Under the pieces are notes generated by a model. That model saw nothing but the letters and a program-made list of their open reading frames with translations. It ran no database searches and had not been told where the DNA came from. From Haloferax gibbonsii ATCC 33959 (lineage in GTDB: Archaea > Halobacteriota > Halobacteria > Halobacteriales > Haloferacaceae): a stretch of DNA of 64,000 nucleotides. Both the position numbers and the translations under genes were made by a program. The DNA lies in assembly GCF_000336775.1 (NCBI RefSeq), contig NZ_AOLJ01000028.1, positions 62,001 through 126,000 on the forward strand. Direction: 5' to 3'. Shown in pieces: positions 17,862 through 31,186 of this stretch. Every line of letters starts with the position of its first letter. Position 1 is the stretch's first letter.

Positions 17862-20800
17862 GTGACGCAGAGACCACGGATAACGCGACAGCAGGCCAAC
17901 ACGCTCCTTCTGACGCTCGTGACGGTGATTTCGCTCGTCGCGTGGGTTCCGGTCGGCGCATCGGCGGTCGCGAACGGCGCGGATATCTCGTATACGAACC
18001 TCTCGGTGACGCCGACGACGCTCTACGAGGGAAGCGCCGTCACCGTGAACGTCACCGTCGAGAACACCGGCGGGACACAACAGTCGTACAACGCGACGCT
18101 CACCGTCGACGGCGACGTCGTGGCGTACCAAACCGGGACGCTCAACGCGGGTGCGACCGAACAGGTCACGTTCACGAAGACGCTCTGGGGGGCGGGCACG
18201 TACGACGTCGCCGCCGGGGGACTCGCCGCACAGACCGTGACCGTCGAGGAGGCCAACGCGAAATTCCACGGCGGACCGGGGAACCACGGCTACTACCCGA
18301 ATCAAGAGGGGCCGCTCACGGAACCAGTCGAAGTGTGGAACATCTCGGACGGAACCCCGCAGGTGATGCAACCGACCATCGTGGGCGACACGCTCTACAC
18401 CGCCTTCCACAACGGCGGCAGTCTGTACGCGTTAGACCCCGAGACGGGCGAAGAGAAGTGGAACGCGACGCCCGGCGGCCTTGACGGGTCGACGTGGACC
18501 ACGCCCGCCTACGCCAACGGCGTCCTCTACATCGGAAGCAACAACCACAAGCTACACGCCATAAACGCGACCGACGGCACCGAAATCTGGAGCTACGGGA
18601 CGCAGACGAACGTCCGGTCGGCCCCCGCGGTCGTCGACGGCGTCGTCTACTTCGGAAGCAACGACGGGAACCTGACCGCGGTGGACGCCGACACCGGCGA
18701 AGAACTCTGGTACTACACGATGTACCAACCGGTGCTGGTGGAGTCGAACCCCGCGGTCGTCGACGGCGTCGTCTACGTGTCGGGCGACGACGACAACCTG
18801 ACCGCGCTGAACGCCACCACCGGGGCGCGACTCTGGAACTACACGCTCATCGACGAAAGCCAGTCGGGCCCGACCGTCGCGAACGACACGGTGTTCGTCG
18901 GGAGCGATAGCACGGCGGGCGAGACCGGCGGAACCGGGAGAGTGTACGCGATAAACGCGACCGACGGCACCGAGCGCTGGAACTACTCGATGCCGGGGGA
19001 CGTGGATTCGAGTCAGGTGTACGCCGACGGCGTCGTCTACGCCGGGAGCCGCGGCGGCGAGCTCGTCGCGCTGGACGCCGACGACGGCAGCAGACTCTGG
19101 AACGCGACGGGGAGCAGTTTCCGCGGCGCGCCGGTCGTCGCGGGCGACGTGCTCTACATCTCGGATTTCGGTAACGACACCGTCCACGCGTTCAACGCGA
19201 CCGACGGCACCGAGCGCTGGTGGTACGACTCGCCGGTGAACACCCTCTACCCGACGCCGCTCGCGTGGAACGGCTACCTCTACTACGGCAGCGGCAGCCA
19301 GTTCCACGCGCTCGCGGAACCGGCACCGGCCGTCTCGGCGGTCAACGCGACGAACCCCTCGGGACAGAACCTCTCGGTGTCGTTCGACTCGTCGCAGGAG
19401 CTGGTGAACATCTCGGTCTCGGTCTCGGGACCGGGTTCGACGACGTTCACCGAGGGCGACTTCGCGGAGTCGGGAACCGGCCCGTACACGTACGCGCTCG
19501 CGTCGCCGTACGAGACCGGAACCGACGGCACGTACACCGTCACGGTCCGGACCGCCGAGAACGCCGACGGGAAAGACGGGGCCGGAAACGAGTCCGACAG
19601 CGTCACAATCGATACGGCCGCACCCGCCGTCGATGCGGGCGAGGACGCGACCGTCGACGAGGACGTCGCGCTCGACTTCAACGCGACGGCGACCGACGCC
19701 GTCGGCGTCACGAGCACGTCGTGGGACTTCGGCGACGGCTCCGCGAACGAGACGGGCGAGAACGCGACCCACACCTTCGCCGACCCCGGGACGTACACGG
19801 CGACGTTCACCGCCGCCGACGCCGCGGGGAACGAGGAGACCGACTCGCGGGTCGTCACCGTCAACGACACGACCGCACCCGCCGCCGACGCCGGGGTGAA
19901 CCAAACGGTCGACGAGGACACCGCCGTCAGTTTCGACGGCTCGGCCTCCACCGACAACGGAGCAATCGACTCGTACGAGTGGGACTTCGGCGACGGCTCC
20001 GCGAACGTCACGGGCGAGGGCGTGACCCACGCGTTCGCCGACCCCGGAACGTACACCGTCACCCTGACCGTGACCGACGGCGGCGACAACGCCGATTCCG
20101 ACTCGCTCGTCGTGACGGTCAACGACACGACCGCACCCGCCGCCGACGCCGGGGTGAACCAAACGGTCGACGAGGACACCGCCGTCGAGTTCAACGCGAG
20201 CGGGTCGGTCGACGCTTCGGCAATCGACTCGTACGAGTGGGAGTTCGGCGACGGCTCCGCGAACGCCACGGGCGAGAACGCGACCCACTCCTTCGCCGAC
20301 CCCGGGACCTACACCGTCGTCCTGAACGTGACCGACACCGTCGGGAACACCGCGTTCGACACGCTCACCGTGACGGTCGACGACACGACCTCGCCGACGG
20401 CCTCCGTCGGAACGAACCAGACGGTCGACGAGGACACCGTCGTCAGTTTCGACGGCTCGGCCTCCACGGATAACGGGGCAATCGCCGCCTACGAGTGGGA
20501 CTTCGGCGACGGCTCCGCGAACGCCACGGGGGCGACTCCGAACCACACGTTCGCCGACCCCGGAACGTACGACGTGGTGCTGACCGTGACCGACGGCGGC
20601 GACAACGCCGATTCCGATTCGCTGGTCGTCACCGTCAACGACACGACCGCACCCGCCGCCGACGCCGGCGACAACAGGTCGGTTACGCGGGGCGACGCGG
20701 TCGAGTTCGACGCCAGCGGCTCCGCCGACAACGGAGCAATCGACGCCTACGAGTGGGACTTCGGCGACGGGTCGAATTCGACGAACGCCTCCGAGACGCA

Positions 20801-22010
20801 CAGCTACGACTCGACCGGGACCTACACCGTCACGCTGACCGTGACCGACGCCGCCGGCAACGTCGGGTCGGACACGGCGACCGTGACCGTGAACGCCGAC
20901 TCGTCGTCCTCGTCATCGTCGTCGTCTTCGTCCTCGTCATCGTCGTCGACATCGGAGTCCCCCGAGGCGACCGGCGGTGACTCAGAGGTCGTCGTCGACA
21001 CGAAGGGCGAAGGCACGAGTAAGCGGTCGAACGTGTCGGTCAGAAACGTCGACACGAGCCGCGCCGTCGTCATCGCGCTGGAACCGGTCGCGAACGACAC
21101 CGAGGCCGGGGCGGTCGAGAACGGAACGACCGGGACCGACGCGACCAACGACTCCGCCGAAGCGGCGGACGGGTCGGCCTCGCCCGCCCCGGAGAACATC
21201 TCGGTCGCACAGCTCTCGATGAACGTGAACAGCGGCGAGGACTTCACGCTGAACGTCACGACGTACGAGGCGGCCGACGACGAGGCCACGGGCGAGCGCT
21301 TCCAGCGCGAGACGGGCGCGACGTCCGCGGGCTACGTCGTGGTCAACCACTCGATACACGACGACGACATCGAGGACGTGACGTTCACCTTCAGCGTGCG
21401 AAAGCGCTACTTCGAGACGACGGGCATCAGCCCGGAGTCGGTCGCGCTCTACCGCGACGAGCACACGCAGTGGCGCAAGCTCGACGCAAGCCTCGTCGAG
21501 GAGTCCGAGACGCACTACGTCTTCGAGGCGACCTCGCCGGGCCTGTCGCTGTTTACCATCGGCTCGACCGTCCCCGTCTTCGAGACGACCGCCGCCGAAG
21601 TCACCGAGACGAGCGTGTCGGTCGGTCAAGCGGTCGAAATCGCGGTCGACGTGTCGAACCTCGGCGGCGCGGGCGGAGTCCACGCGCTCGACTTACTGGC
21701 CGACGGCGAGCGCGTCGCCGGCGGGACCGTCGAACTCGGCGCGTTCCAGAACGGGACGGCCACGCTCAGCTACGCCTTCGACGAGCCCGGGACGTACGAA
21801 CTCGCGGTCGGCGAACAGGTCGTCGGCAGCATCACCGTCGAAGCGCCGCAAGCGGCTCAGACGGCGGCGTCGGTCGACGGGGCGGACCCCGACGCTGACG
21901 ACAGTTCCGGAGACGGCGACAGCGCAGGGTGGACGATTGCCGTCGTCGTCGCCGTCCTGTTGGCCGCCGGACTGGGCGTCGCCTACCGGCGGCGGGAGCG
22001 CGACGAGTAG
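17862..22010 (+). CDS. Giant secreted/surface protein: PQQ-type beta-propeller, five PKD domains, PGF-pre-PGF-like domain, C-terminal anchor
   Basis: The protein has 1382 residues. Order: signal peptide (about 1-35), CARDB-like Ig domain (45-135), PQQ-like propeller repeats of the YALDPETGEEKW / HAINATDGTEIW type (about 136-484), an Ig-like domain (485-585), five PKD domains with WDFGDGS motifs (585-1013), a 17-serine linker, a PGF-pre-PGF-like domain (about 1049-1236, YRDEHTQWRKL), a second CARDB-like domain, then a membrane helix followed by YRRRERDE. It is probably an S-layer-associated, heavily N-glycosylated protein with many N-x-S/T sites. The tail resembles archaeosortase-type anchors but lacks a visible PGF motif. 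The GTG start has an SD-like GGGAGG upstream. Ligands are unknown. Confidence 0.9.
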   Translation: MTQRPRITRQQANTLLLTLVTVISLVAWVPVGASAVANGADISYTNLSVTPTTLYEGSAVTVNVTVENTGGTQQSYNATLTVDGDVVAYQTGTLNAGATEQVTFTKTLWGAGTYDVAAGGLAAQTVTVEEANAKFHGGPGNHGYYPNQEGPLTEPVEVWNISDGTPQVMQPTIVGDTLYTAFHNGGSLYALDPETGEEKWNATPGGLDGSTWTTPAYANGVLYIGSNNHKLHAINATDGTEIWSYGTQTNVRSAPAVVDGVVYFGSNDGNLTAVDADTGEELWYYTMYQPVLVESNPAVVDGVVYVSGDDDNLTALNATTGARLWNYTLIDESQSGPTVANDTVFVGSDSTAGETGGTGRVYAINATDGTERWNYSMPGDVDSSQVYADGVVYAGSRGGELVALDADDGSRLWNATGSSFRGAPVVAGDVLYISDFGNDTVHAFNATDGTERWWYDSPVNTLYPTPLAWNGYLYYGSGSQFHALAEPAPAVSAVNATNPSGQNLSVSFDSSQELVNISVSVSGPGSTTFTEGDFAESGTGPYTYALASPYETGTDGTYTVTVRTAENADGKDGAGNESDSVTIDTAAPAVDAGEDATVDEDVALDFNATATDAVGVTSTSWDFGDGSANETGENATHTFADPGTYTATFTAADAAGNEETDSRVVTVNDTTAPAADAGVNQTVDEDTAVSFDGSASTDNGAIDSYEWDFGDGSANVTGEGVTHAFADPGTYTVTLTVTDGGDNADSDSLVVTVNDTTAPAADAGVNQTVDEDTAVEFNASGSVDASAIDSYEWEFGDGSANATGENATHSFADPGTYTVVLNVTDTVGNTAFDTLTVTVDDTTSPTASVGTNQTVDEDTVVSFDGSASTDNGAIAAYEWDFGDGSANATGATPNHTFADPGTYDVVLTVTDGGDNADSDSLVVTVNDTTAPAADAGDNRSVTRGDAVEFDASGSADNGAIDAYEWDFGDGSNSTNASETHSYDSTGTYTVTLTVTDAAGNVGSDTATVTVNADSSSSSSSSSSSSSSSSTSESPEATGGDSEVVVDTKGEGTSKRSNVSVRNVDTSRAVVIALEPVANDTEAGAVENGTTGTDATNDSAEAADGSASPAPENISVAQLSMNVNSGEDFTLNVTTYEAADDEATGERFQRETGATSAGYVVVNHSIHDDDIEDVTFTFSVRKRYFETTGISPESVALYRDEHTQWRKLDASLVEESETHYVFEATSPGLSLFTIGSTVPVFETTAAEVTETSVSVGQAVEIAVDVSNLGGAGGVHALDLLADGERVAGGTVELGAFQNGTATLSYAFDEPGTYELAVGEQVVGSITVEAPQAAQTAASVDGADPDADDSSGDGDSAGWTIAVVVAVLLAAGLGVAYRRRERDE
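19618..20900 (+). repeat. Five tandem PKD-domain repeats, about 258 bp each
   Basis: Units of about 86 codons repeat with long near-identical DNA stretches (for example the segments starting near 19873 and 20131). Each has a WDFGDGS or WEFGDGS core and an FADPGTY core, except the last, which has SYDSTGTY. The similarity at DNA level implies recent duplication or conversion. A TCG-rich serine-codon microsatellite follows at about 20900-20955. Confidence 0.85.
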
Positions 22011-22114
22011 CCGCGGAGCGGTCCACTCTTTTCGGCGGGTCGTGTACAGAACAGTTAGACAATTGGTACTATTGGACGTATAGAAAACCACAGCCGTCCC
22101 GGTCGAGTCCGTCG

Positions 22115-22330
22115 TCAGCGCTGCTCGCGGACGGCTTCGACCGAGGCGAAAAAGCCGAAGTACGCGACGACGCCGGCACCCAGACAGAGGTAGAAGGCCC
22201 ACTGCGGTCCGTCGAGCACGTCGAACAGGACCGAGACGACCGTCACCCACGCCAGGGCGAACAGCAGGTCGGTCAGCATCCCCGAGCGGTGTTCGCGCAC
22301 GTGGGTTCGAATCGTCTCCGCGAGGCTCAT
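22115..22330 (-). CDS. Small two-helix membrane protein, unknown function
   Basis: The protein has 71 residues. A charged N-terminus (SLAETIRTHVREH) is followed by two hydrophobic helices (LTDLLFALAWVTVVSVLFDV and AFYLCLGAGVVAYFGFFAS) and a short charged tail. It lies 68 nt downstream of the UspA gene on the same strand and may be the last gene of the acetate-uptake operon. Composition and codon use support a real gene; the family is not recognised. Confidence 0.72.
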   Translation of the reverse strand: MSLAETIRTHVREHRSGMLTDLLFALAWVTVVSVLFDVLDGPQWAFYLCLGAGVVAYFGFFASVEAVREQR

Positions 22331-22398
22331 CGGCGGGTCACCCCGTCCGGAGCCGCGGGTGGCGTGGTCGTCCTCGCGTGGGTCGTGTTGTACATGGC

Positions 22399-22881
22399 TT
22401 ACGCTTCCGCTTCTGTTTCCGCTTCCTTTTCGTGGACGTCGACGACGAGCACCGGGAGCCGAGTCCGCCGCAGGACGCGTTCGGTCACGCTCCCGAGGAC
22501 GACACGGGAGAGACCGGAGCGGCCGTGAGAGCCCATCACGACGAGGTCGATGTCGTTGTCCTCGACGAACTTCCTGATGGCTCGCGCCGGTTCGCCCGCA
22601 ACGACGTGTTCGCGGACGGCCAGACCGTGCTCGGTTGCGGCGTCGGCGACGTACCCCGTCGCCTTGTCGGCCGCCTCCTTCACTTCGGGCATGTCGTCGA
22701 GGCGGCCCTGTCGGATGCGGTCGACCTGTTCCGTCCCCAGCGAGTAGCTGGTGGCGTCCACGTCGACGACGTACAGCGCGTGAACCGTCGCCCCGTACTT
22801 CGACGCGATGTCGACTGCCTGTTCGACGGCGTACTCCGCCGCGTCGCTTCCGTCAGTCGGAATGAGGATGTGTTCGTACAT
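22399..22881 (-). CDS. Universal stress protein, UspA family
   Basis: The protein has 160 residues, a single Usp domain. It begins MYEHILIPTDGSDAAEYAVE and carries a full ATP-binding loop GSHGRSGLSRVVLGSVTER, so it should be of the nucleotide-binding kind. It starts only 3 nt after the stop of the sodium:solute symporter gene, so it is cotranscribed with it and probably tunes transport or responds to energy state. The C-terminal tail KEAETEAEA is a typical acidic haloarchaeal extension. Confidence 0.94.
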   Translation of the reverse strand: MYEHILIPTDGSDAAEYAVEQAVDIASKYGATVHALYVVDVDATSYSLGTEQVDRIRQGRLDDMPEVKEAADKATGYVADAATEHGLAVREHVVAGEPARAIRKFVEDNDIDLVVMGSHGRSGLSRVVLGSVTERVLRRTRLPVLVVDVHEKEAETEAEA

Positions 22882-22884
22882 TGG

Positions 22885-24534
22885 TTAGTCGTCCGCGGGG
22901 GACTGCCCTCCGTCTGCGCTCATGACCACGTCTTCTGCGGACTGTTGCTGACCCATCGGTTCGGGGCTGTGACACTGCCGAACCATCTTCTTGATTCGCT
23001 CCGGCGGTTCGTCCGTCGCCATCGAGACGGCGATGGTGATGACGAACACCAGCGGCGTGCCGACGAGCGCCGCGCCGATGGCCGGCACGAACTCGGCGAA
23101 GGCGTCGCTGAAGTGGAAGATGAGGTCGTTGACCACCGCGGCGACCCAGAGCGCGAGACCGACGCTCATACCGGCGAGCGCGCCCTGACGGTTGGTGTTC
23201 TCCCACCAGAGGCCGAGGAAGAACATCGGGAACAGCACGATGGCCGCGAGCGAGAACGCGAGCGCGACCAGTTCGCCGACGAGCGCGGGCGGGTCGAACG
23301 CGGTTATCGTCACGATGATACCGAGCGCGACGATGGTCGCGCGACCGACGAACACCTGCTGGCGCTGGGTCGCGTCGGGGTTGATGATGTTCGTGTAGAT
23401 GTCGTGGGAGACGGCGGACGAGGCGGTGATGAACAGCCCCGCCGTCGTCGCGATGGCGGCGGCGATGCCGCCGGCCGCCACGAGGCCGACGAACCACGTC
23501 GGCAGGTTCGAAAGCTGCGCCGCGAGCACCACGATGAGGTCGCCCTCACCGCCGCTCATGCCGCCGTTGGCCGCGAACGTCGGGCCGTACTGGGAGGCGT
23601 CGTAGAGGTCGACGCCGAACGTCGCCAGCGCCGGGGCGCTCCAGTACAAAAGCAGGATGAAAAACAGCCCCCAGACGGTCGACTGACGCGCCGTCTTTTC
23701 GTTTTCGACGGTGTAGAACCGAACCAGCACGTGCGGGAGCCCGCAGGTCCCGAAGATGAGCGAGAACGCCGTGGCGATCCAGAGGTAGAACCCCGCGTTG
23801 GCGAACGGTTCGGAGAACTCGGCCGATAGCTCGCCGATGAGTCGGCCGTATTCGATTTGCGGGAGGACGGTCGAGTAGCCGCCGGTGAACCCGACGACGT
23901 AGACGGCCGTCAGGAACGCCACGATGAGGATGACGTACTGGACGGCCATGTTCTTGGTCGCGCCCATCATGCCGGAGATGGTCAGGTAGCCGACCGTAAT
24001 CGCCATCATGATGATGACCATCGTGACGTAGTCGGTCCCGAAGACGTACAGTCCGACGAGGCCCATCCCGCGGGCCTGTCCGACCGAGTAGACGAACCCG
24101 ATGAGAATGGTCGTCAGCGCGCCGATCGCCCGCGCCGTATCGGAGTTGAATCGGTCGCCGACGAAGTCGGGCGCCGTGTACTTCCCGAACCGACGCATCT
24201 GCGCGGCCAGGAAGATGAGGAGGACGAAGTACCCGGCCGTCCAGCCGATGATGAACGCGAGCCCGTAGAAGCCCGCGAGGGCGACCAGTCCCGCTAACCC
24301 GAGGTACGACGCCGCCGACATCCAGTTCGCGCCGATTGCCATGCCGTTTTCGACGTTTCCAATCGACCGACCGGCGACCCACATCCCTTCCGTGTCGGCG
24401 ACCTTGAACACGTAGCCGATGGCGAGAAAGAGGGCCAACATCCCGACGACCATGATGGCCGGCACGAGTTTGAACGAGATGTTGAGCGCCTCGGGGAGCA
24501 GGTCGCCCGACTGGAGGAACACGCTCGCAGTCAT
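22885..24534 (-). CDS. Sodium:solute symporter, acetate permease (ActP)-like large subunit
   Basis: The protein has 549 residues with about 13 transmembrane helices of the SSS family. Conserved segments include FWAAGR-like MWVAGRSIGN, GANWMSAASYLGLAG, and GLPHVLVRFYTV, which match the ActP/VC_2705 type that works with a DUF4212 small subunit. That small subunit is encoded directly upstream with a 4-nt ATGA overlap. Together with the adjacent acetyl-CoA synthetase the operon most likely brings in acetate or a related short monocarboxylate and activates it. The acidic, polar C-terminus of about 50 residues is cytoplasmic. Confidence 0.93.
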   Translation of the reverse strand: MTASVFLQSGDLLPEALNISFKLVPAIMVVGMLALFLAIGYVFKVADTEGMWVAGRSIGNVENGMAIGANWMSAASYLGLAGLVALAGFYGLAFIIGWTAGYFVLLIFLAAQMRRFGKYTAPDFVGDRFNSDTARAIGALTTILIGFVYSVGQARGMGLVGLYVFGTDYVTMVIIMMAITVGYLTISGMMGATKNMAVQYVILIVAFLTAVYVVGFTGGYSTVLPQIEYGRLIGELSAEFSEPFANAGFYLWIATAFSLIFGTCGLPHVLVRFYTVENEKTARQSTVWGLFFILLLYWSAPALATFGVDLYDASQYGPTFAANGGMSGGEGDLIVVLAAQLSNLPTWFVGLVAAGGIAAAIATTAGLFITASSAVSHDIYTNIINPDATQRQQVFVGRATIVALGIIVTITAFDPPALVGELVALAFSLAAIVLFPMFFLGLWWENTNRQGALAGMSVGLALWVAAVVNDLIFHFSDAFAEFVPAIGAALVGTPLVFVITIAVSMATDEPPERIKKMVRQCHSPEPMGQQQSAEDVVMSADGGQSPADD

Positions 24535-24968
24535 TCGACGCTCCCCCCGTCGGTGACGGCGGCCTCGCCCTCACTCTTCGAGCGCGACTTCGAAGCCGCG
24601 TGGTCGATGCCGTACCGCCTGTCGAGTTGGTCGCGCTTGCGGGAGTATACGAACGCGAGGACGAGCGAACTGGTCGGCGACAACACGGCGACGAGGAAGT
24701 AGTGCGCCGGGAAGCCGATGACCGGGAGCTGTGCGGTCATCGTCGCCGGTGCGAAGTAGGTGAGAACCGGCGGTCCGAACGTGAGAAGCGCCCACGCGAT
24801 GAACCCGGCCCAGATTATTTTCAGGTGGTCTCGCATGAACGGGGTGCTCGGTTTCAGCAGGTTCACCTCCCTCGACAGGTAGTCTACCTCGTCGTGGTCG
24901 GGAGCTGTGCTCCGGTCGGTGTTCGCGGCGTGTGAGTCAATTTCTGACTCGGTTGATTCGCGTGACAT
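24531..24968 (-). CDS. DUF4212 symporter small subunit
   Basis: The protein has 145 residues. A polar N-terminus precedes two transmembrane helices: KIIWAGFIAWALLTFGPPVL and the region around FPAHYFLVAVLSPTSSLVLA, the latter followed by YSRKRDQLDRRYGID, the hallmark end of DUF4212. Such proteins are partners of SSS acetate permeases. The stop codon overlaps the start of the large subunit. The gene starts 54 nt after the end of acetyl-CoA synthetase 1, so the four genes may form one message. Confidence 0.93.
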   Translation of the reverse strand: MSRESTESEIDSHAANTDRSTAPDHDEVDYLSREVNLLKPSTPFMRDHLKIIWAGFIAWALLTFGPPVLTYFAPATMTAQLPVIGFPAHYFLVAVLSPTSSLVLAFVYSRKRDQLDRRYGIDHAASKSRSKSEGEAAVTDGGSVE

Positions 24969-25022
24969 AGATTGTTGGTCGTCTCGTAGTTACACTCGAT
25001 ACGGGCGGCCGAAGGCGGCCGC

Positions 25023-27017
<1,995 letters not shown>

Positions 27018-27044
27018 ATGTCGTGTTAACGAGTCTCCACAAGG

Positions 27045-27052
27045 GGCATAAG
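27045..27052 (-). promoter_or_regulatory. TATA-like promoter of acs copy 1
   Basis: On the minus strand this reads CTTATGCC, 28-35 nt before ATG 27017. The 27018-27215 gap is AT-rich and also holds the terminator region of the regulator gene. Confidence 0.45.
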
Positions 27053-27215
27053 TAGGGTAACTAATTATCGAAAATTAACATCACGATTATGAATAGCAGT
27101 CTAAACGCGGTTCGATAGGCTCCAGAGAGGGATACAGAAGATATAAACAACTATCGAGATATATTGATAAAATTTCAGTCAATAATGAACGTTCGTGTGC
27201 TAACCGGTCGCACGC

Positions 27216-28982
27216 CTAAGGGTTTAGGGTCGAAGCGTGTTCGTCGCTGTCATCGTCGAAGAACGCGGTCATGAGTTTCTGCTGTGCGGTTCGGAGGTGC
27301 TGGTGGAGCGTCGGCGACGAGATGTCTATCGAATCGGCGAGGTCTTCGGCGGTACTACCGCGGGGCCACTCGAAGTACCCGGCGAGATAGGCCGCTCGCA
27401 GGACGGACTGTTGCTTGTCAGTGAGTCGCGCCACGAGCGACTCCCGAAAGTCGGCGGTGTTTCGCGTGGGCCGTTCGACCTCCTGTTTCGCGACGAGTTC
27501 GGTGGCGGGATACGCGTCGGTCAGGTCGGACATCACGTCTCGGAGCGGCGCTTCGTTCGAAAATTCGCCGACGAAACGGGCCACGCCGTCCTCCGCGACG
27601 AACCGCGAGACGGTTCCGTCGTAGGACGTGAGCGTCGTAATCGTCGACCCCGCGGAGAGCGCGACTTCGAGGAGCGACTCCGTTCCCCGGTCGCGGATCA
27701 GGCGGATGTGTTCGACGGCGTCCGTGGCTTGCAACTCGTCGAACACCGCGTCCGTCGTCGCCCCCCGAACGGTGAGAAAGCACAGCAGCGACCGCTCCTC
27801 GATAGGAACGACGCCGCGGAGCCGAACCGAACAACCGAGGTCCGCGGAGAGTCCGACGAGCACGTCCTGTTCGTCCGATGATTCGAACTCCAGTTGAACG
27901 ACCGTGTCGGCGAGGAGTAGCTTCCGACGCTCCGCGGCGGCGATAGCCTGTCCGACGTGGCGGCCCAGCGTCACCAGTACGTCCGTCTCGGCGTCGGAGG
28001 CCGCTTCCTCAGCGAGCGCGACGTAGAGCGCGCCGTAGGCGGTTTCGCCGTGTACCAGCGGAACGACAGCGAGGTGGCCGCTCTCGGAGTTCGGCGGCAG
28101 GTCGGTACGCACGGTCTGCACGGCACCGGTATCGCACGCGCGTCGAGCGAAGTCCGCGTCTCGACCGCCGAGCGAGCGACGAACCGCTTCGAGCGATTCC
28201 TCGTCGAGTCCGGCGACGGTGAGTTCCGCTCGCGCATCGGTTTCGTCCGACGCTATCCAAGCGAAACGGTAGTGGCTCGAATCGGCGAGTCCGTCACAGA
28301 CGGCCTGTTCGACCTCGCCTCGCGTGTTCACCCCCGAGAGTGCCGACCCGACGCTTCGGGCGGTCTCGACGACCTGACGCACTCGGTCGGCATCGCCGCC
28401 CGCGGGACGCCCGCCGCTGTCGACGGCGTCCGGCGAGAGCGCATCGAGCACCTCGTCTTCGCTCGGTTCGTCGAGGAGCGGCGCGAGACTCTCGATGCGG
28501 TCCCACCCGCCGATTCGCATGACGACGCTCGGCGGGACGCCGTCACCGAGCATCGTTCGGGCGAAGTGCCGACGCAGGTCCCGAGTCGAAACGTCCGCCA
28601 ACCCCTCGCGGCCAGTTCGTTCGGCGGCCCGCGTTCCGACCGACGCCACGAGCATCTGCAGACGCCGCGGCGTGACCGGAAGCACCCGTTCAGTCTCGTC
28701 GATGTCCGTCGTCGTGACGTACTTGCGAACGTCGTGTTCGACCTCGTTCGGTAGGTACGCCTCCCGGCCGTCGGTCGGAACGGCGAGGAAGTGGAGCTCC
28801 GTTCCCCGGTGTCGCCGCTGGGTCACGTGTGCGGGTTCGAACTGACTCATCTCGGCCGGCGTGAGCCCGACTTCCGCGCCGAGTCGAAGCACGAGGTCCT
28901 CGCGGTACGTCTCGGTCGACCGTCGCAGTTGCTCGTACCCACCCGCGGACAACGGCGTCGGCTCGGAGTCTCCGCCCGGCAT
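27216..28982 (-). CDS. Bat-type transcriptional regulator with N-terminal degenerate tyrosine-recombinase domain, GAF domain and HTH_10
   Basis: The protein has 588 residues. Residues about 15-180 look like a tyrosine-recombinase catalytic fold: GLTPAEM aligns with the Arg I region but has Thr41 instead of Arg; STRDLRRHFA (132-141) aligns with H-x-L-R-H but has Arg134 for His; GGW (158-160) aligns with LGH; the tyrosine position is Leu169. The domain should therefore bind DNA without cutting it. A GAF-like domain (about 200-355), a Bat-associated domain (about 360-510) and a bacterio-opsin-activator HTH (520-571, LTDKQQSVLRAAYLAGYFEWP) follow. It lies between two acs genes, all on one strand, and is the obvious candidate regulator of acetate metabolism. 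ATG 28982 is chosen because upstream codons become basic and non-conserved. Confidence 0.88.
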   Translation of the reverse strand: MPGGDSEPTPLSAGGYEQLRRSTETYREDLVLRLGAEVGLTPAEMSQFEPAHVTQRRHRGTELHFLAVPTDGREAYLPNEVEHDVRKYVTTTDIDETERVLPVTPRRLQMLVASVGTRAAERTGREGLADVSTRDLRRHFARTMLGDGVPPSVVMRIGGWDRIESLAPLLDEPSEDEVLDALSPDAVDSGGRPAGGDADRVRQVVETARSVGSALSGVNTRGEVEQAVCDGLADSSHYRFAWIASDETDARAELTVAGLDEESLEAVRRSLGGRDADFARRACDTGAVQTVRTDLPPNSESGHLAVVPLVHGETAYGALYVALAEEAASDAETDVLVTLGRHVGQAIAAAERRKLLLADTVVQLEFESSDEQDVLVGLSADLGCSVRLRGVVPIEERSLLCFLTVRGATTDAVFDELQATDAVEHIRLIRDRGTESLLEVALSAGSTITTLTSYDGTVSRFVAEDGVARFVGEFSNEAPLRDVMSDLTDAYPATELVAKQEVERPTRNTADFRESLVARLTDKQQSVLRAAYLAGYFEWPRGSTAEDLADSIDISSPTLHQHLRTAQQKLMTAFFDDDSDEHASTLNP

Positions 28983-29125
28983 TCGTTTCGGAATAATATC
29001 GAAGAGCGAACTAAATCTTCCGGTAAAAGGAGAACGGAGACACAGAGAAGCCAGCGAGCGGGGAAGAACACCGCTCATCAGGGTAGAAACAAGATTTCGT
29101 AGAGAGAGTATTATCCGAAACGTCG

Positions 29126-31078
<1,953 letters not shown>

Positions 31079-31103
31079 ACAGGAGGTACGTCGGCCTCAT
31101 CGC

Positions 31104-31110
31104 ATTAAAA
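31104..31110 (-). promoter_or_regulatory. TATA-like promoter of acs copy 2
   Basis: On the minus strand this reads TTTTAAT, 26-32 nt before ATG 31078. Confidence 0.6.
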
Positions 31111-31186
31111 CGTTCGTCGGGGTGTGCGACTCGGGCTCCCGATGGCGTCCGCCAAGCTTCTTGTGTCAGCCAGTCCCAGCCCACGT

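Noticed and set aside
18552-20801. 749-codon minus-strand frame opposite the PKD region
   Set aside because: It mirrors the repeated PKD codons and shows the same repeats as G/V/R-rich nonsense.
20900-20955. TCG-rich tract considered as a phase-variation microsatellite
   Set aside because: The unit is three bases, so slippage changes only the number of serines and not the frame; kept as a linker note.
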